A stretch of 64,000 nt of DNA from Cryptomeria japonica (GCF_030272615.1 NC_081406.1:242599218-242663217), one strand, 5' to 3'; shown: positions 23,176 to 33,960, counted from the first letter of the stretch. Made by a program: numbers and translations. The notes: generated by a model from the letters alone, not told the origin.

Positions 23176-25274
23176 TAGCATCATTAATACATACATGTAC
23201 TACCATTGCATTCGGAATCATATAGAAACAAATAGATATGCATCATAAAACTCATAGCATCATATAAGCATACATGGAAAACAAAACACAAATAGATCAC
23301 TGCCAAAACCCGCATATCATATAACTCAAAAATGATAATGTGTAAGAATACAAAAAATGTGTCTGAAGGCTCAGATAGCATGATCAAAAAATGTCTCAAC
23401 CAACACTGCCTCTGTTAGTAGGTGGATCCTATCCACTAGATCCTGCCCCAAGATGTCGAGGTGGTCCCATAATGCCACCACTGCTAGTTCGTCGTGAAGT
23501 AGATCTACTCGATCTTCTCCCCATAAATGCATTGAAGCTAGGCTCCCTTTGACCCTTAGGGATGGCTCTCTCATATGCCTGTCTATAATAAATAGCCTCC
23601 TGCGCAGCAGTGAAATACCTATCTGCCTGGTCGCGCGCATCTGTACTTGCTCTAAATAGTTGATCAAAGGCATCCATAGTGATTTGACATCTCCGGACTG
23701 GCTCCTTCTCTCTCCCTTTGGAGAGGATCTCTCTCAGCATCAAGGGCACCATAATTTGCATGGTAGGTCTCTTGCTCAATATCTCATCTAGCGACCTCAT
23801 CCTCCAAACTCTAGACCCACGCTCTAAGAGTTTAAAGCTCATCCTCCTCACCAACCTGTCCTCTCCCACCCTCGGTAGCAGGCACATCCTCTAGCTCTGG
23901 AATATCCTCATCATCATCTCCACTCTCGTTGCTTGATGACTCAGAAGAATCATCACTATCCTCACTGCTAATAGACTCGGTGTCTCCACCAATGTCTACA
24001 TCCTCATCTCCCTCATCTCCACCACCTCCTCTCCCAACTCCACCCTCTCCTCCTCCTCCGGCTCCCTCCCCTGCGACTATCCTCAACCATTGTCTAGGAT
24101 GTCAAATCTGTTGTGCTATAATAGGAACAGCAGGATCAGTAAGTGGCACTGGCCTGTGCCTAGCAAACCAAGCGTCGTACTCCGTCGTCATCCTGGGATC
24201 CACTGCACCTCTACCCCAACCCCAGAGTAATGGTTGCAGAGCATCGAACTCAGCTTAAGCAACATGTGGTTGTATGCACACACCCCAATCAGAAACCTCA
24301 CGAGATACTCAAGCAAAGTATGCAGTAACCATAGGTGTCACCTGTACCTCATGGAACTATCTGAGAACCCGCCCTGGAAGATACATCTCAATGATCCGCT
24401 AGGTCTCAAAGGTCCTACCAATAAGATATCTCTGTTGTCGGCAGAAAGGCAAATGCACTGCATCATCAGGCCAACCAGGGAAATCCAAGTATGGTCTCCA
24501 AATAAAATGTTGCAGAATGTCCAACTGATGTCTCCATTACAAGGTGTTCCCTGAACCCCTGTGTCTAATACTTGTTGTATACCTGAAAGCATAAGGCTCA
24601 CCATGCTGCAAATCTACATGAATGACAGGCCTAGAAATAGAAATGTGCTCCCATGCTCATGTCTAGAGCAAAGTAACACCACAACTGATAGAACGGTATC
24701 CAAGGTACACAATACCATGCATCTGATAGTATAACATGGCTAGAAGACAAGGACCCCAAGCATATAGTCGACGATGCACAATCATATCATGGAGCACTCC
24801 GCCCCATCCAACTGGAAACCCATGACCTCGTCTGTTAGGTAACAGCAAACCACCGACAACACCACATAAAACAATAGTCAAGTGGTCATAGTCTAATCGG
24901 GCCCAAGGGATGTCATAACGGCCACTCATCTGTAAGTCCTGAATATCACACTCGAAAAGTGTGCATAACCCAGCAATGCCATCATCATGGTTGTATACAA
25001 CTCTCTCACCATGAATCAGAATATGTAGTATATGTCATACATCCTCTAAGGTAATGGATGCCTCACCAGTTGAAAGATGAAAAGAACAAGTCTCAGAGTG
25101 CCACTGCTTTATCAAAGTTGTAATCATGGCCCTGTTGGTCGTAACCTCTGGCAAATATAAAACACAATATAGACCAAGCTGTCAGATATGCTCGATCACC
25201 TCATCAGGTAAGTCCGCACGCAGATCTAGTCCACTAGGTCTGCTCTGTCGGCAGTATAACACTCCAATGTTCTC

Positions 25275-25666
25275 CTACAATGAGAAAATGTTCAAAATAT
25301 CAGATATCAGATCCCGAAAAACAAAAAATATTTTCAAAACGCATGACAAAAAATTACACATACAACGAATGTGTGATAGTTATGACAAATGTGGTACAAT
25401 TATGACTCTTGTGTGACATCTAAAGCTATTGCGTAATGAAATGAGTGCATGTGTTACAATACACACTATTGCGTAAAGAAATGAGTGAATGTGTAACACT
25501 TAAGATGCATGCATAACAGTAAAAGCGTTTGCGGTACAATTAAGACGAATGCGTAAAAATCGACAAGCGATTGCGTAATACAATGCAAAAATTGATCATG
25601 GAAATTTTTTTGGAAAATAGCATAAAACAGTCCAAAAAATATATCAGGAAAAAATTGGAAAAATAC
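25275..25666 (-). other. Predicted intron of the antisense PMD gene
   Basis: On the minus strand it begins GTATTTTTCC after ATG and ends TTCTCATTGTAG. Removing its 392 bases joins exon 1 (26 codons) to exon 2 in frame. It contains the 20-22-bp motif array. Confidence 0.6.
25371..25585 (-). repeat. 20-22-bp motif array inside the antisense intron
   Basis: Read on the minus strand, units such as TTACGCAATCG, TTACGCATTCG and TTACACATTCA match the leader motif YACRCAWTCRNYC. Their plus-strand anchors (GYGTAA-like) are at 25371, 25391, 25411, 25431, 25451, 25471, 25491, 25511, 25531, 25551 and 25573: nine steps of 20 and one of 22. Confidence 0.88.
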
Positions 25667-26108
25667 CATGCTGCCAGTCCCAGGAGGTCTCTGATATGAA
25701 CGTACTCAGTCAGACAGATGCAATCGAGTTCTATAACCAGCCATGACGATCAAATACTCAGAAAAAAGCACACAAATTGCAGAGAAAACCAAAGAATTAC
25801 CAAATTGCAAATGAGCAAATGAAAACCTAAAAATCTCTATTTATAACTCAAAATTAGGGTTTTTTGACACCTCGACGCCCGTGGTCCCTGCCAGCTTCAA
25901 ACACCTTGCAGCCTACTCAAACGATCTCGAAATCACACGAAATTTCACACACTTGCTCGTTAAACTGATATCGAAAACATGGTCTCAATTTTTGAATTTT
26001 CCGACCACCTTTTTCGAGGGGGCATATTTACATTATACAACAGTACCAAGACATATTGGGGCAGAATTTTTTGTTTTCTTTGAAACAAAGGCGTTCCAAC
26101 ATTGTCTC

Positions 26109-26121
26109 AAAGAGGGGCAAA
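26109..26121 (+). other. Polypurine tract of the Tat element
   Basis: AAAGAGGGGCAAA lies directly before the 3' LTR start TGTAGACACC. It would prime plus-strand cDNA synthesis. Confidence 0.88.
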
Positions 26122-27395
26122 TGTAGACACCTAAAAATATCTCATTGATCATGTACTAATTATTCTTCTAATTAGTTAAATAATTCTTTAATTATTTAAT
26201 TAAGTTAATTAATCTTATTCTTCTAATTTCATATTTCCTCATCATCTTACTAATTATTCTATCTTCTATCTCTTTCATCATTTAATCATTTTAAACCATT
26301 TGCTAAATATTAATTAAATATTTATTATTTAATTAATTCTGATTAATTCCCCAATTTAAATAATCTTTATTATTTAAATAAATTAATTCTCAATTTCTAT
26401 CTCTAATCATCTAGTCATTCAACCATTTTCTAAATATTAACTAAATATTTATTATTTAATTAATTATGATTTAATCCTTTAAATTAAATAATCTTTATTA
26501 TTTAATTAAATTCTATTTCTAAATAATTAAATAGTTTCTTTAAATTATTTAATTAACTGATTAATTCTTCTAATTCTCCAATTCCAAATCCCCAAATTCT
26601 AATTTCATTTAATTTCATATTCTTCTAATTTCTTCCAAATTCAATTACATGTGCATGATTTCAAAAACCAAATTGAAAATCAAAGTCAAGTTCTAAATAT
26701 ATTCAAATGCTAAATTGAATTAAAATAAATTCAATTATTTGAATAAATCTCATGCAAAGATTAAATTGAAAATCTAAGTCTAAGTGCAAGCACATGCTAA
26801 ATTAATTAATTCAATCAATTAATTAATTAAATCATTTATCTCTTCAACTTCTAATTCCATCTTTTAGTTAGATTTTTCTAAATTAAACTTTCTTTGTCAT
26901 CTTCTTCATTTCCTCCAATCATTCTTTTTCCTCCTTCAGTCAGCTTTTTCTCAATCAATTGACTCAATTAATCTATTCAATCTATTTTGTTTCACTCCTA
27001 CAATCAACAATTCAACTATCAATTTCCACCTGAGCTCACCTGAGCTCCACCTCTTGATCAATATGTTCCACCTTTCAATCAATCTTCTCCAAAAATCTAT
27101 AAATTAAGCATTCAATCTCCATTTTTAATAATCACTAACTTTGACTCTTTGTGTCACTTGCAGGTTACTAGCGCAATATATGAGAGCCATCATACCACAA
27201 AGAAGAGAAGAGCAATGGAAGCTATATGCAATCTTGGAATAGGGAGTTTGATTTGAACTATTTTAATTCCTATTTGTTTGATATTGCATTATTTCATTGT
27301 CTTGTTTGTTAGAATTCTTTGATTAGATAGGGATCCGTAATTTCCCTTTGTTTCTAATTGATTATTGTTATTAAGATGAATTTTGCATGCACATA
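26122..27395 (+). repeat. 3' LTR of the Tat element (1274 bp)
   Basis: It starts TGTAGACACC and ends TGCACATA, the terminal CA having become TA, consistent with C-to-T or G-to-A change. Only one copy of the TATA-like CTATAAATTAAG region is present, unlike the 5' LTR. It is followed by the target duplication GTATC at 27396-27400. Confidence 0.92.
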
Positions 27396-27400
27396 GTATC

Positions 27401-28335
27401 TTCTCCCATAGTGATAGAATCATCAACAAACTGTTCATGAGTACAAGTTAAGTTGGACGAGGAAGGTTTAAGGTCTTTGAGTTTCCCCTCTTCCACACTT
27501 CACATAATAAATCTACCCAAACTTTCAGCCAGAATAGTAAACAAAATAGGAGAGATAGGATCCCCTGTCTTAGGCCTCTAGAACTTTTGAAGAAACTGGA
27601 AGGGGATTTATTAATAATAACAACAGAAGTTGAAGTGTCAGTCAACTTAGAACAAAGTTGAATCACCTTTTCTCCAAACCCAAAAGCTTTCATAATTCTG
27701 AAAAGGAATTGTCAATTCACTCTGTCATAGGCCTTGGACATGTCCAACTTAAGAAAAAAGCCTTGTTTTTTAGCAGCAGTTAAAGAATGAATATTCTCAT
27801 GAACAGAAATGATAGAATCCAGAATCTGTTTGCTAGGGACAAAACCATTTAGCTGAGCTGAAATAATGCGGGGGAGAATATCTAGCATTCTAGAAGTAAG
27901 AACCTTAGATATTATCTTGTAAACAAAATTACAAAGACTGATAGGTCTGAACTTATTGAGAGAGTCAGCTTCAGAGATCTTAGGAATAAGAACGGTAAAG
28001 ATAGCATTGAGTTCTTTTAGAAGCCACCTTGAACCAAAGAATTCTTTAACTCCATTACAATTATCAATCTCCACAATATGCCAAAAATTTTGGAAGAAGA
28101 ACATAGGGAATCCATCCGGACTAGGAGACTTGTCTCCAAGAAAGGAAAACACACCCTCTTTGATTTCCTGATTCGAAGGGATCCTAGAAAGATTTTTGTT
28201 GTCATCCTCATTTAAAATGGGAGGGATAGCTTGAGCTAGAAGGTCTTGATTTTTGATATCCAGAACGTCCACACCTCCCAAAAGATTACTAAAGAAATCC
28301 ATAGCTTCCTTTCTTATTTCATTTTCATCCGACAA
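27401..28335 (-). pseudogene. LINE ORF2 reverse transcriptase, N-terminal half with FVDD
   Basis: The sequence includes LNEDDNKNLSRIPSNQEIKE, GDKSPSPDGFPMFFFQNFW, NKFRPISLCNFVYKIISKVL, FVPSKQILDSI and FFLKLDMSKAYDRVN (first catalytic Asp). The next motif RGLRQG is followed by a one-base deletion near 27560, so DPISPILF continues in a different frame, and the catalytic motif EQFVDDSI is in that second frame at about 27425. The gypsy element is inserted 20 bases later. In plant L1 elements this domain performs target-primed reverse transcription. Confidence 0.88.
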
Positions 28336-29498
28336 AATCCCCTATTGTAGGATAAATTGAAAATCCTATTGGCCGCCCTATGCTTAAGAGAAGTCATGTG
28401 AAAAAACTGGGTATTTTTATCACCTTCCTTCAAATACAACACTCTTGATCTTTGTCTCCAAAAAGTTTCTGCATTAGAGATAATTTCATGGTATTTGGAT
28501 GCTGCAACCCATTTTCAACATTCCTCAAATCCTCAAAAAGCCCTTCCACTTGAATTTTATCTTGAACTTCTTTAATATATGTCTTAATATGAGCTTTCAT
28601 TTTAAAGATATCTCCAAAAGTCTCTTTGTTCCAGATTTTAACTTTGGCTTTGATAATATTAAGCTTTTTGGCCACTCTGAATAAGGTAGTAGCCTCAACC
28701 TCCGAATTCCACCATTCAGTAACACAGATTTCCAATGACGGGTGGGGCAACCAAGCTTTTTCAAATCTAAAAGGAAAATTTCGCTTTGCAGAAGTTGAAT
28801 TGGCAATGAAAGAAATATGATAATGATCAGAACCAATCTTAATGATAGACGCTAGAGAACAATTATACTTAGAAAGCCAATCGGGAGAAATCAGGGATCT
28901 ATCCAACCTGACTTGAATAAGATCAGACCCAATTCTTCTATTGGTCCAAGTATAATTAATCCCTTGGAGATCCACATCCATCAAAGCTTGATCATTAATA
29001 AATTCCATAAGATCTTGTCTTCCCTCCATCTGCAAAGGAAGGCCACCCATCTTTTCATCCTCTTTTAAAGGGGTATTGAAATCTCCCATAATCATCCAAC
29101 TTTTATCAGAAAAACCTAGTCTATCTTCAACCAGGCTCCTCCAAAATTTAGTTCTTCCAGCTTTAGAATTAGGCGCATAGATATTAGTGATAACCCAGAC
29201 AAAGTTATCCTTAATTTGCTCAATCAAAACTGAGGTCCTATTAACCCCTGAAGCAATTTCCTTACCTTTAATAGTATTTTGATTCCAAAAGATAGTTGTA
29301 CCTCTAGAGGCACCCTCCGAACTTGTTCCAATTACCCCATTACTTTTGAAAATTCTAATCCCTTCCACTTTATTCTTACACTTCTTAGTTTCCTAAATAA
29401 GGACTACATCCGGTTTATCATCTCTTACAATATTACGCAACACATCCTACTTATGGGGGGGTGTTCAACCCTCTAATATTCCATGAAATTATCTTCAT
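28336..29498 (-). pseudogene. LINE ORF2 start: APE-type endonuclease and linker
   Basis: ORF2 begins ATG at 29498 (MKIISWNIRGLNT), a typical L1 endonuclease start. A run of seven G (plus strand, about 29455) marks a frameshift. The following frame to 28430 has catalytic motifs ETKKCK (Glu), NIYAPN, MIMGDFNTPL (Asp, Asn) and GSDHYHISF (Asp, His). The linker ends in LKEGDKNTQFFH-like sequence near 28430-28390. The enzyme would nick the chromosomal target. A stop within the first motif region (CAG-type) and the shift inactivate it. Confidence 0.9.
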
Positions 29499-29599
29499 AC
29501 TTTAACTGAGGATAAGGCTGACTCAATGGAACTTTGTGAACCATCAACACGATTCTTCCAACTTTCTTGTGCCCTCTGATTCTTTAGAGAGGGTCTCCC

Positions 29600-31083
29600 C
29601 TATTTTTTGTTGTGACTTCCAACATCTACCACCTTCTTATTCTTTCTTCTAGTTGAAATACCTCCATTGGGTCCTCCATTATTTGACTTGTCTTCTTTAA
29701 TACCGAAAATCCTAAGATTTCCCTCAAGAGCCACTATTTCCATACTTTTAGGAAGAGTTTTGCATTGGGAGTTCAAGACCATATTTTCAGTCTGCTTAGG
29801 ACTTCCATTGGTTAATAACAACAAAGGCACAGTATCTGAAATATTACAGTCCTGCCCTTCATTAAAGTCTTCCTCATTTTCTTTATTATTAGATGAAGCT
29901 GAAGCATCATCATAGGAAAACTCGTCAACTTTACCCTGGATGATAGGACCAACCTTCAAATCCTCTGATTCAGATTTTTGAACCTTTTCTTCGTTCCCAT
30001 ACTCTTCCTCCTTGTTACTTTCTTTTTGACTGTTAGAACATGCACAAACTGATTTTTCATTGTTATTATTCAAACCCTTCTTTTCCTTGTTTTCCATCTC
30101 GGTCGCTTCCTTCTTAGGGACAACCTCTGAGGGTGGATCATCATTCTTCCCTTTCTTTTGCCATTTCTACTTCGAGTTGCTATCATTTTTACCATTCTTA
30201 CCCTTCTTGGACGGACAAGATTTCGGCCAGTGACCTAACTTTTACAATGAAAACATACAAATGGGAGAGATTCATATTCAATCACTTGGGTCCATTTCCC
30301 CAATTTGGACAAAATCTAAATAGATTGAGGCATATCCATCATTTGATTAACATCAACACAAATACGAGCAAAAACCAACCTAGATTTAGCTGCAATTATT
30401 AGGTCAATTGATAGAAGTTCACCAAATGATCCTGCAATCTCTTTAAAGACCTCCTCATTCTAGAACTCAAATGGAAAGCCAGGAAGACACGTCCACACAG
30501 GCGCCAACACAAAAAAGGAATCATCCAAAGGAAGGTTAGGAGCCCATTTTTGTAAAGCCAAGGTTGACTTGCCAAACATCCACAGCCCTTCACAAAGCGC
30601 TTTATTCATATCTTCTTCATTATTAAAAGAAAAGGAGAAAAAACCCCTAGGCAAAGCGGCCACATCCACTTGACCTTTGAGCACCCATTTTCTCCTTATA
30701 AAGTTCCTTACGACATCAATGTTAGGTCTAAAACCAGCAAACCATCCAACTAAGGTCATTGCTAAGACAGACATAGTGAAATCAACCAGCTTATCTGGTA
30801 CAAATATAGCAAAAACCCCTGTCGTCGGATCAAAAATATTTTTAACTTCCGGAAGTCCAAATAGCACCAAAGGCTAGACTCCAAAAAGAGTTGACCATTT
30901 ATTTTCTTTACCTCTATCATGTGGGTCCCCAGTTTTGGAATCTTTATCTTCCAAGTTCCGCCATCCCCATGTTTGAAATTTGAATTTCCTGCTCGCCACT
31001 CCTCTCCACCCATTTTTAATTTGTCCTTGACTTGATACAATGTTAGAGACATTAACACAAGGTATTGAAACACATGAGAAGAA
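29600..31083 (-). pseudogene. LINE ORF1: DUF4283 domain, CCHC knuckle and acidic tail
   Basis: Entering at the truncated right end, one frame (with a CAG-to-TAG stop at 30871-30873) contains the DUF4283 core: FRPNIDVVRNFIRRKWVLKG, FFSFSFNNEEDMNKALCEG and PVWTCLPGFPFEF. A zinc knuckle lies at about 30210-30258 as CFHC then GHWPKSC, with a one-base shift between the halves. The C-terminal frame (30097-29600) is acidic and Asn-rich and ends in basic residues (RRKNKK). ORF1 of plant L1 elements is the RNA-binding, gag-like partner of ORF2. No ATG opens the frame, so the copy is 5'-truncated. Confidence 0.82.
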
Positions 31084-31091
31084 TTTTGAAG
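31084..31091. repeat. Target-site duplication of the LINE, right copy (TTTTGAAG)
   Basis: It matches 4088-4095. Element A coding sequence resumes in frame directly after it. Confidence 0.7.
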
Positions 31092-31730
31092 CTTGACTCA
31101 AACTAAGAGATTTCCCTTTGGATGTTCTTGTTGATAATAATATTGTTCCTTCAAGAAAATTCTATGTGCAGCATAAAGAACTTCTGAAACATAGAAAGGA
31201 AGTTTTAGAAGAATTGGTTGAAGTTATCAAAAAGGCTAGGAAAACAAGTGAAGACACTAAAACAAATACTAGCTAAGATCACAAAATTTCCTTGTAAAAT
31301 GTTTGATGAAGAGAAAAACTTACTACCCTTGGATTTGTGCATTTAGGCTTTCAATTTATTCATTCAAGATGAGGTTGAGTGAGAAGATTTCTCAATTGTC
31401 TCGCTTGACAAGTTGATAGCAATTTAGGCAATTTTAGATGATTTGGAATATCTTTTGAAGAGATCTAAGAAGGAATGCACCTTATTGAAAAATTCACTCA
31501 CTAGAATTCAAGTTATCTTCGGCTACAAAGATGAACTAGATGATGCTAAAATTCAAGTTTCTCTACAGAAGTATGAAGAAAGATAGAGATGATGAGACAC
31601 AAAAGGGAGCCCCACATACTTAGTCTTTTTATGCAATCATAGACTAGTGTCCTTTTGTAGTTTCAATTGACATTTACAAGTGTCATTTTAGAAAATAGTT
31701 TTGCTAGTAGGAGTGCATGTATCCTAAGTC
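31092..31730 (+). pseudogene. Element A, C-terminal part and 3' non-coding sequence
   Basis: The frame from 4095 continues as LKLRDFPLDVLVDNNIVPSR and KFYVQHKELLKHRKEVLEEL to about 31265, where a one-base shift leads into ILAKITKFPCKMFDEEKNLL, SIVSLDKLIAI and LDDLEYLLKRSKKECTLLKN, ending near 31590. These are charged, probably helical segments. Stops are again of the C-to-T kind. From about 31620 the sequence is non-coding and is cut by Copia-1 at 31730; it resumes at 49136. Function unknown. Confidence 0.6.
31726..31730. repeat. Target-site duplication of Copia-1, left copy (AAGTC)
   Basis: The same five bases follow the 3' LTR at 49131-49135. Confidence 0.92.
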
Positions 31731-32950
31731 TGTTGGAAATATGTTGAAATTGCTTATGTGTTGTCATTAATGTCAAAATTGTGCTCTGGTTGGATATGGT
31801 TCTTACTCAGTTGGTTATTGTTATCCTGGTTGGATCTGTCCTGGTTGGACTTGGTTATCAGTAATTCTGATCTGGTATGATCAGACTTGTTGTTTTGATT
31901 TTGGATGGTTATTCAGGTTGGTTATATGCTTGGCACATTCAATTGGTTCATGATTTGGTGCTTTGGAAGCTATCGCTTATGTTCTAGATTACTTGTTAGT
32001 ATTTTCAGGTACCGATTTTCGATGATTTGGTTAACTAATTCTGGTTGGGCTTATAGAAATGGTTCCTAATGTGTTGAAGGCATTCTTGATTGTGTCCTAA
32101 TTGTTTGGTGTCTTTGCATTGACTGGTGTGATGATTCGGTGGTCCTATTTGGATCCGATTGATTATTATGTGTTATTGCACTAAGGGTTTCTATTGGTTG
32201 GTGAAACGTACTGATATAGGTCTTAGCAGAATTTCCAGCGGATATAATTGATTAGGAATTTGAATTAGGTCCATGCTATGTAATGTAAATCATAATATTG
32301 GTCTGGTGGTATCTTGTGATGCATTTTTTGTAATTATGGTTTATGAGTTTAGGGTTTAGCCGACCTTGTTATCCAAGGTTGATGATATTTAATTCTTAGG
32401 CGACTTATTCATGTAATTTGGATAGGATGATGTTGATATGGTTATGTCTGCATTATCAGAGAGAGGTTTATGTGCAAACAAGATATATCATTCAGCGAAG
32501 GTTTGAGAAGGTTTTAGTATTGCAAGGCAAACATTTGTGCTTAACCGGAATTGTATCAAGCATTAGGAGATGCTACTTTCATAGTTCATTTTCTTCAGAT
32601 TGTAGTCCGATGTTTATGTAAGTCAATGAGACTTCTTTTTGTGATGAGCAGTGAGCTCTAGGCGGTTGGCCTAATTGCAAGTGCAATCCCCATTGTAATT
32701 ATTTCACATACTATTGCAGAAGTATTATCTGATTGTGGGTAGGGTTTCCTACCGTGGTTTTTCCCTTCACCGGGTTTTCCACGTCAAAAATATTGGTGTT
32801 TTGTGTTCTGTGCTTTCATGCTTTATCTTTCACTGTGTTTTTTATATTGTGCTGTGGTAAATGGTTTATAATCTGCATTAATTTCTTATACTTGTGGAAA
32901 ACTGATTCACCCCCCCTCTCAGTTTTCTCTCGGTATCAGAGATTCTAACA
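31731..32950 (+). repeat. 5' LTR of Copia-1
   Basis: Begins TGTTGGAAAT and ends GATTCTAACA. It is rich in TTGG and GGTTGG motifs in its first third and has a C-run (CCCCCCCTCTCAG) about 40 bases before the end, also present in the 3' LTR. Confidence 0.93.
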
Positions 32951-32951
32951 A

Positions 32952-32964
32952 TTGGCATCAGAGC
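32952..32964 (+). other. Primer-binding site of Copia-1
   Basis: TTGGCATCAGAGC matches the initiator-methionine tRNA site TGGTATCAGAGC with one T-to-C difference and lies directly after the LTR. Confidence 0.88.
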
Positions 32965-33006
32965 AAGGTCCTCTCTACAGAAGCTTAACCACTTCAGGAG
33001 ATTCGA

Positions 33007-33960
33007 TGGCATCAACTTCTATATTTAATCCCTACCAAAAGGAGAGTCCCAGATTTGATGGTGAAAATTAAAATATATGGAAGGAGCAAATGAAGATTCA
33101 TCTTAGATGTCTTGGAGATGAAGTTTGGGAGATAACAGAGAAAGGGTATGTACCTCATGATCCTAATTCTGGAACTCTGACACCTCCTGATGAGAAGAAG
33201 AAAGTTGATAATGATGTCAGAGTGAAAGAAGCATTGTTAAGTACCCTATCAGATGAGAAGCTATTGAATGTCATAGAGCTGGAAAATACAAAGCAGAACT
33301 GGTTGAAGCTTGAAACTCTTTTATGAAGGTGACCAAGTAGTAAAGATTGCAAAACTTGAAGGTTACCGGGTGAGATATGAAACTTTGAAGATGGAAGAAG
33401 ATGAGAAGATAAATTCTTTCATGGATAGAGTGAATGAGATTGTCATGGGAATCAAATGTTGCGATGGAAATGTTAATGAGGATGAGGTTGTGTCAAAGAT
33501 TTTGAGAGTTCTACCTTCGACTTACAAAATGAAGGCTACTGCAAAAAATGAACTCCGAACAATTTCAAATACCCCTATTACTAGAGATACATTACTTGGG
33601 AAGTTGATGACTTTTGAACTTGAAGAAATTGGAGATTAGAGTGCTACTAAAACTGAGACTGTATTTAAAGCATCTGCCTCTGGTAAGCAGACAAATTGGA
33701 AGGAATTATATGCTAAAGAATTGGAAGACATTGAGAGAGAAGACATAGAACTTGAAGAGTCGCAAGCCCTAATTGCCAGAAGAATCCCTAAAGGACCAAT
33801 TGGAAGTAAATATGAAGGAAAAGTTCCTTTTAAATGTTTTTCATGCAATAAGATTGATCATTTTTCTTCTAGATGTCCTGAAAGAATTGCTAGGAATCAA
33901 GAAAGATTTATGAGGAGTTATAAACCTAATCCGGAATATCAAAGCAGACCTAGATTTAGA
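33007..33960 (+). pseudogene. Copia-1 gag with zinc knuckle
   Basis: The ATG at 33007 opens MASTSIFNPYQKESPRFD. One base is missing near 33061, and the frame then continues with WKEQMKIHLRCLGDEVWE and LSDEKLLNVIELENTKQNWL. A second shift near 33322 leads to YEGDQVVKIAKLEGYRVRYE and FMDRVNEIVMGIK. The knuckle at about 33835 reads CFSCNKIDHFSSRC, in which the usual Gly before His is Asp. Gag would form the particle and bind RNA. Confidence 0.87.

Larger units (their letters stand above)
20603..23400 (+). other. Long 3' non-coding region of the Tat element, part 1
   Basis: No ORF above 75 codons with any recognisable motif occurs on either strand. The stretch holds the two tandem repeats listed next and otherwise ordinary A+T-rich sequence. 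It separates the sense gag-pol stop from the 3' end of the antisense PMD gene. Confidence 0.6.
23429..25744 (-). pseudogene. Antisense plant-mobile-domain (PMD) gene with one intron
   Basis: Predicted exon 1 (25744-25667) starts ATG (MAGYRTRLHLSD). Exon 2 starts at 25274 after TTTTCTCATTGTAG, in frame. The PMD core includes SGLDLRADLPDEVIEHI, WHSETCSFHLSTGEASITLEDV, then LLLPNRRGHGFPVGWGG, RRLYAWGPCLLAMLYYQM and WAWEHISISRP, with FIWRPYLDFPGWPDDAV later. A very acidic Ser/Asp/Glu tail (24020-23850) follows, then, after a likely one-base shift near 23705, RDQADRYFTAAQEAIYYRQA and an RS-rich end at 23429. About 11 stops are all C-to-T explainable. PMD proteins (MAIN/MAIL type in plants) act in gene silencing and genome stability, and PMDs are known inside plant transposons. 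The role here is unknown. Confidence 0.82.
8114..27395 (+). mobile_element. Tat-type Ty3/gypsy LTR retrotransposon with antisense PMD gene
   Basis: This 19.3-kb element has LTRs starting TGTAGACACC, a five-base target duplication, a primer site at 10002, a polypurine tract at 26109-26121, and a polyprotein in the order gag, protease, G-patch, reverse transcriptase, RNase H, second (archaeal-like) RNase H, integrase. The second RNase H marks the Tat lineage, which includes Ogre elements. About 2.8 kb of leader and 5.5 kb of 3' sequence are unusually long. The 3' sequence carries an antisense plant-mobile-domain gene. By eye the first 450 bases of the two LTRs differ at about 12 positions plus one 8-base indel, so the insertion is old but not ancient. 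Confidence 0.92.
4096..31083 (-). mobile_element. L1-type LINE with three ORFs, split by a gypsy element
   Basis: On the minus strand the order is ORF1 (DUF4283 and CCHC), ORF2 (APE-type endonuclease, reverse transcriptase, zf-RVT, RNase H) and ORF3. Without the 19.3-kb gypsy insertion it is about 7.7 kb. The right end lies inside ORF1 with no in-frame ATG, as expected for a 5'-truncated copy made by target-primed reverse transcription. The left end (the 3' end of the LINE) has no poly(A) tail, which is atypical. The last 150 bases (4096-4252) are non-coding and T-rich on the minus strand. All ORFs are broken by stops and at least three frameshifts, so the copy is dead. Confidence 0.8.

Noticed and set aside
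23929-24258. 109-codon plus-strand Pro/Ser-rich ORF
   Set aside because: It is the complement of the acidic and Gly-rich part of the antisense PMD gene, which has a recognisable domain and intron.
25371-25585. CRISPR-like array
   Set aside because: Units are only 9-13 conserved bases with 20-22-base spacing in a plant retrotransposon intron; there are no spacer-length unique inserts and no cas genes.
29667-29915. Plus-strand ORF opposite LINE ORF1 tail
   Set aside because: The minus-strand frame joins ORF1 and has the knuckle upstream; no motif on the plus strand.
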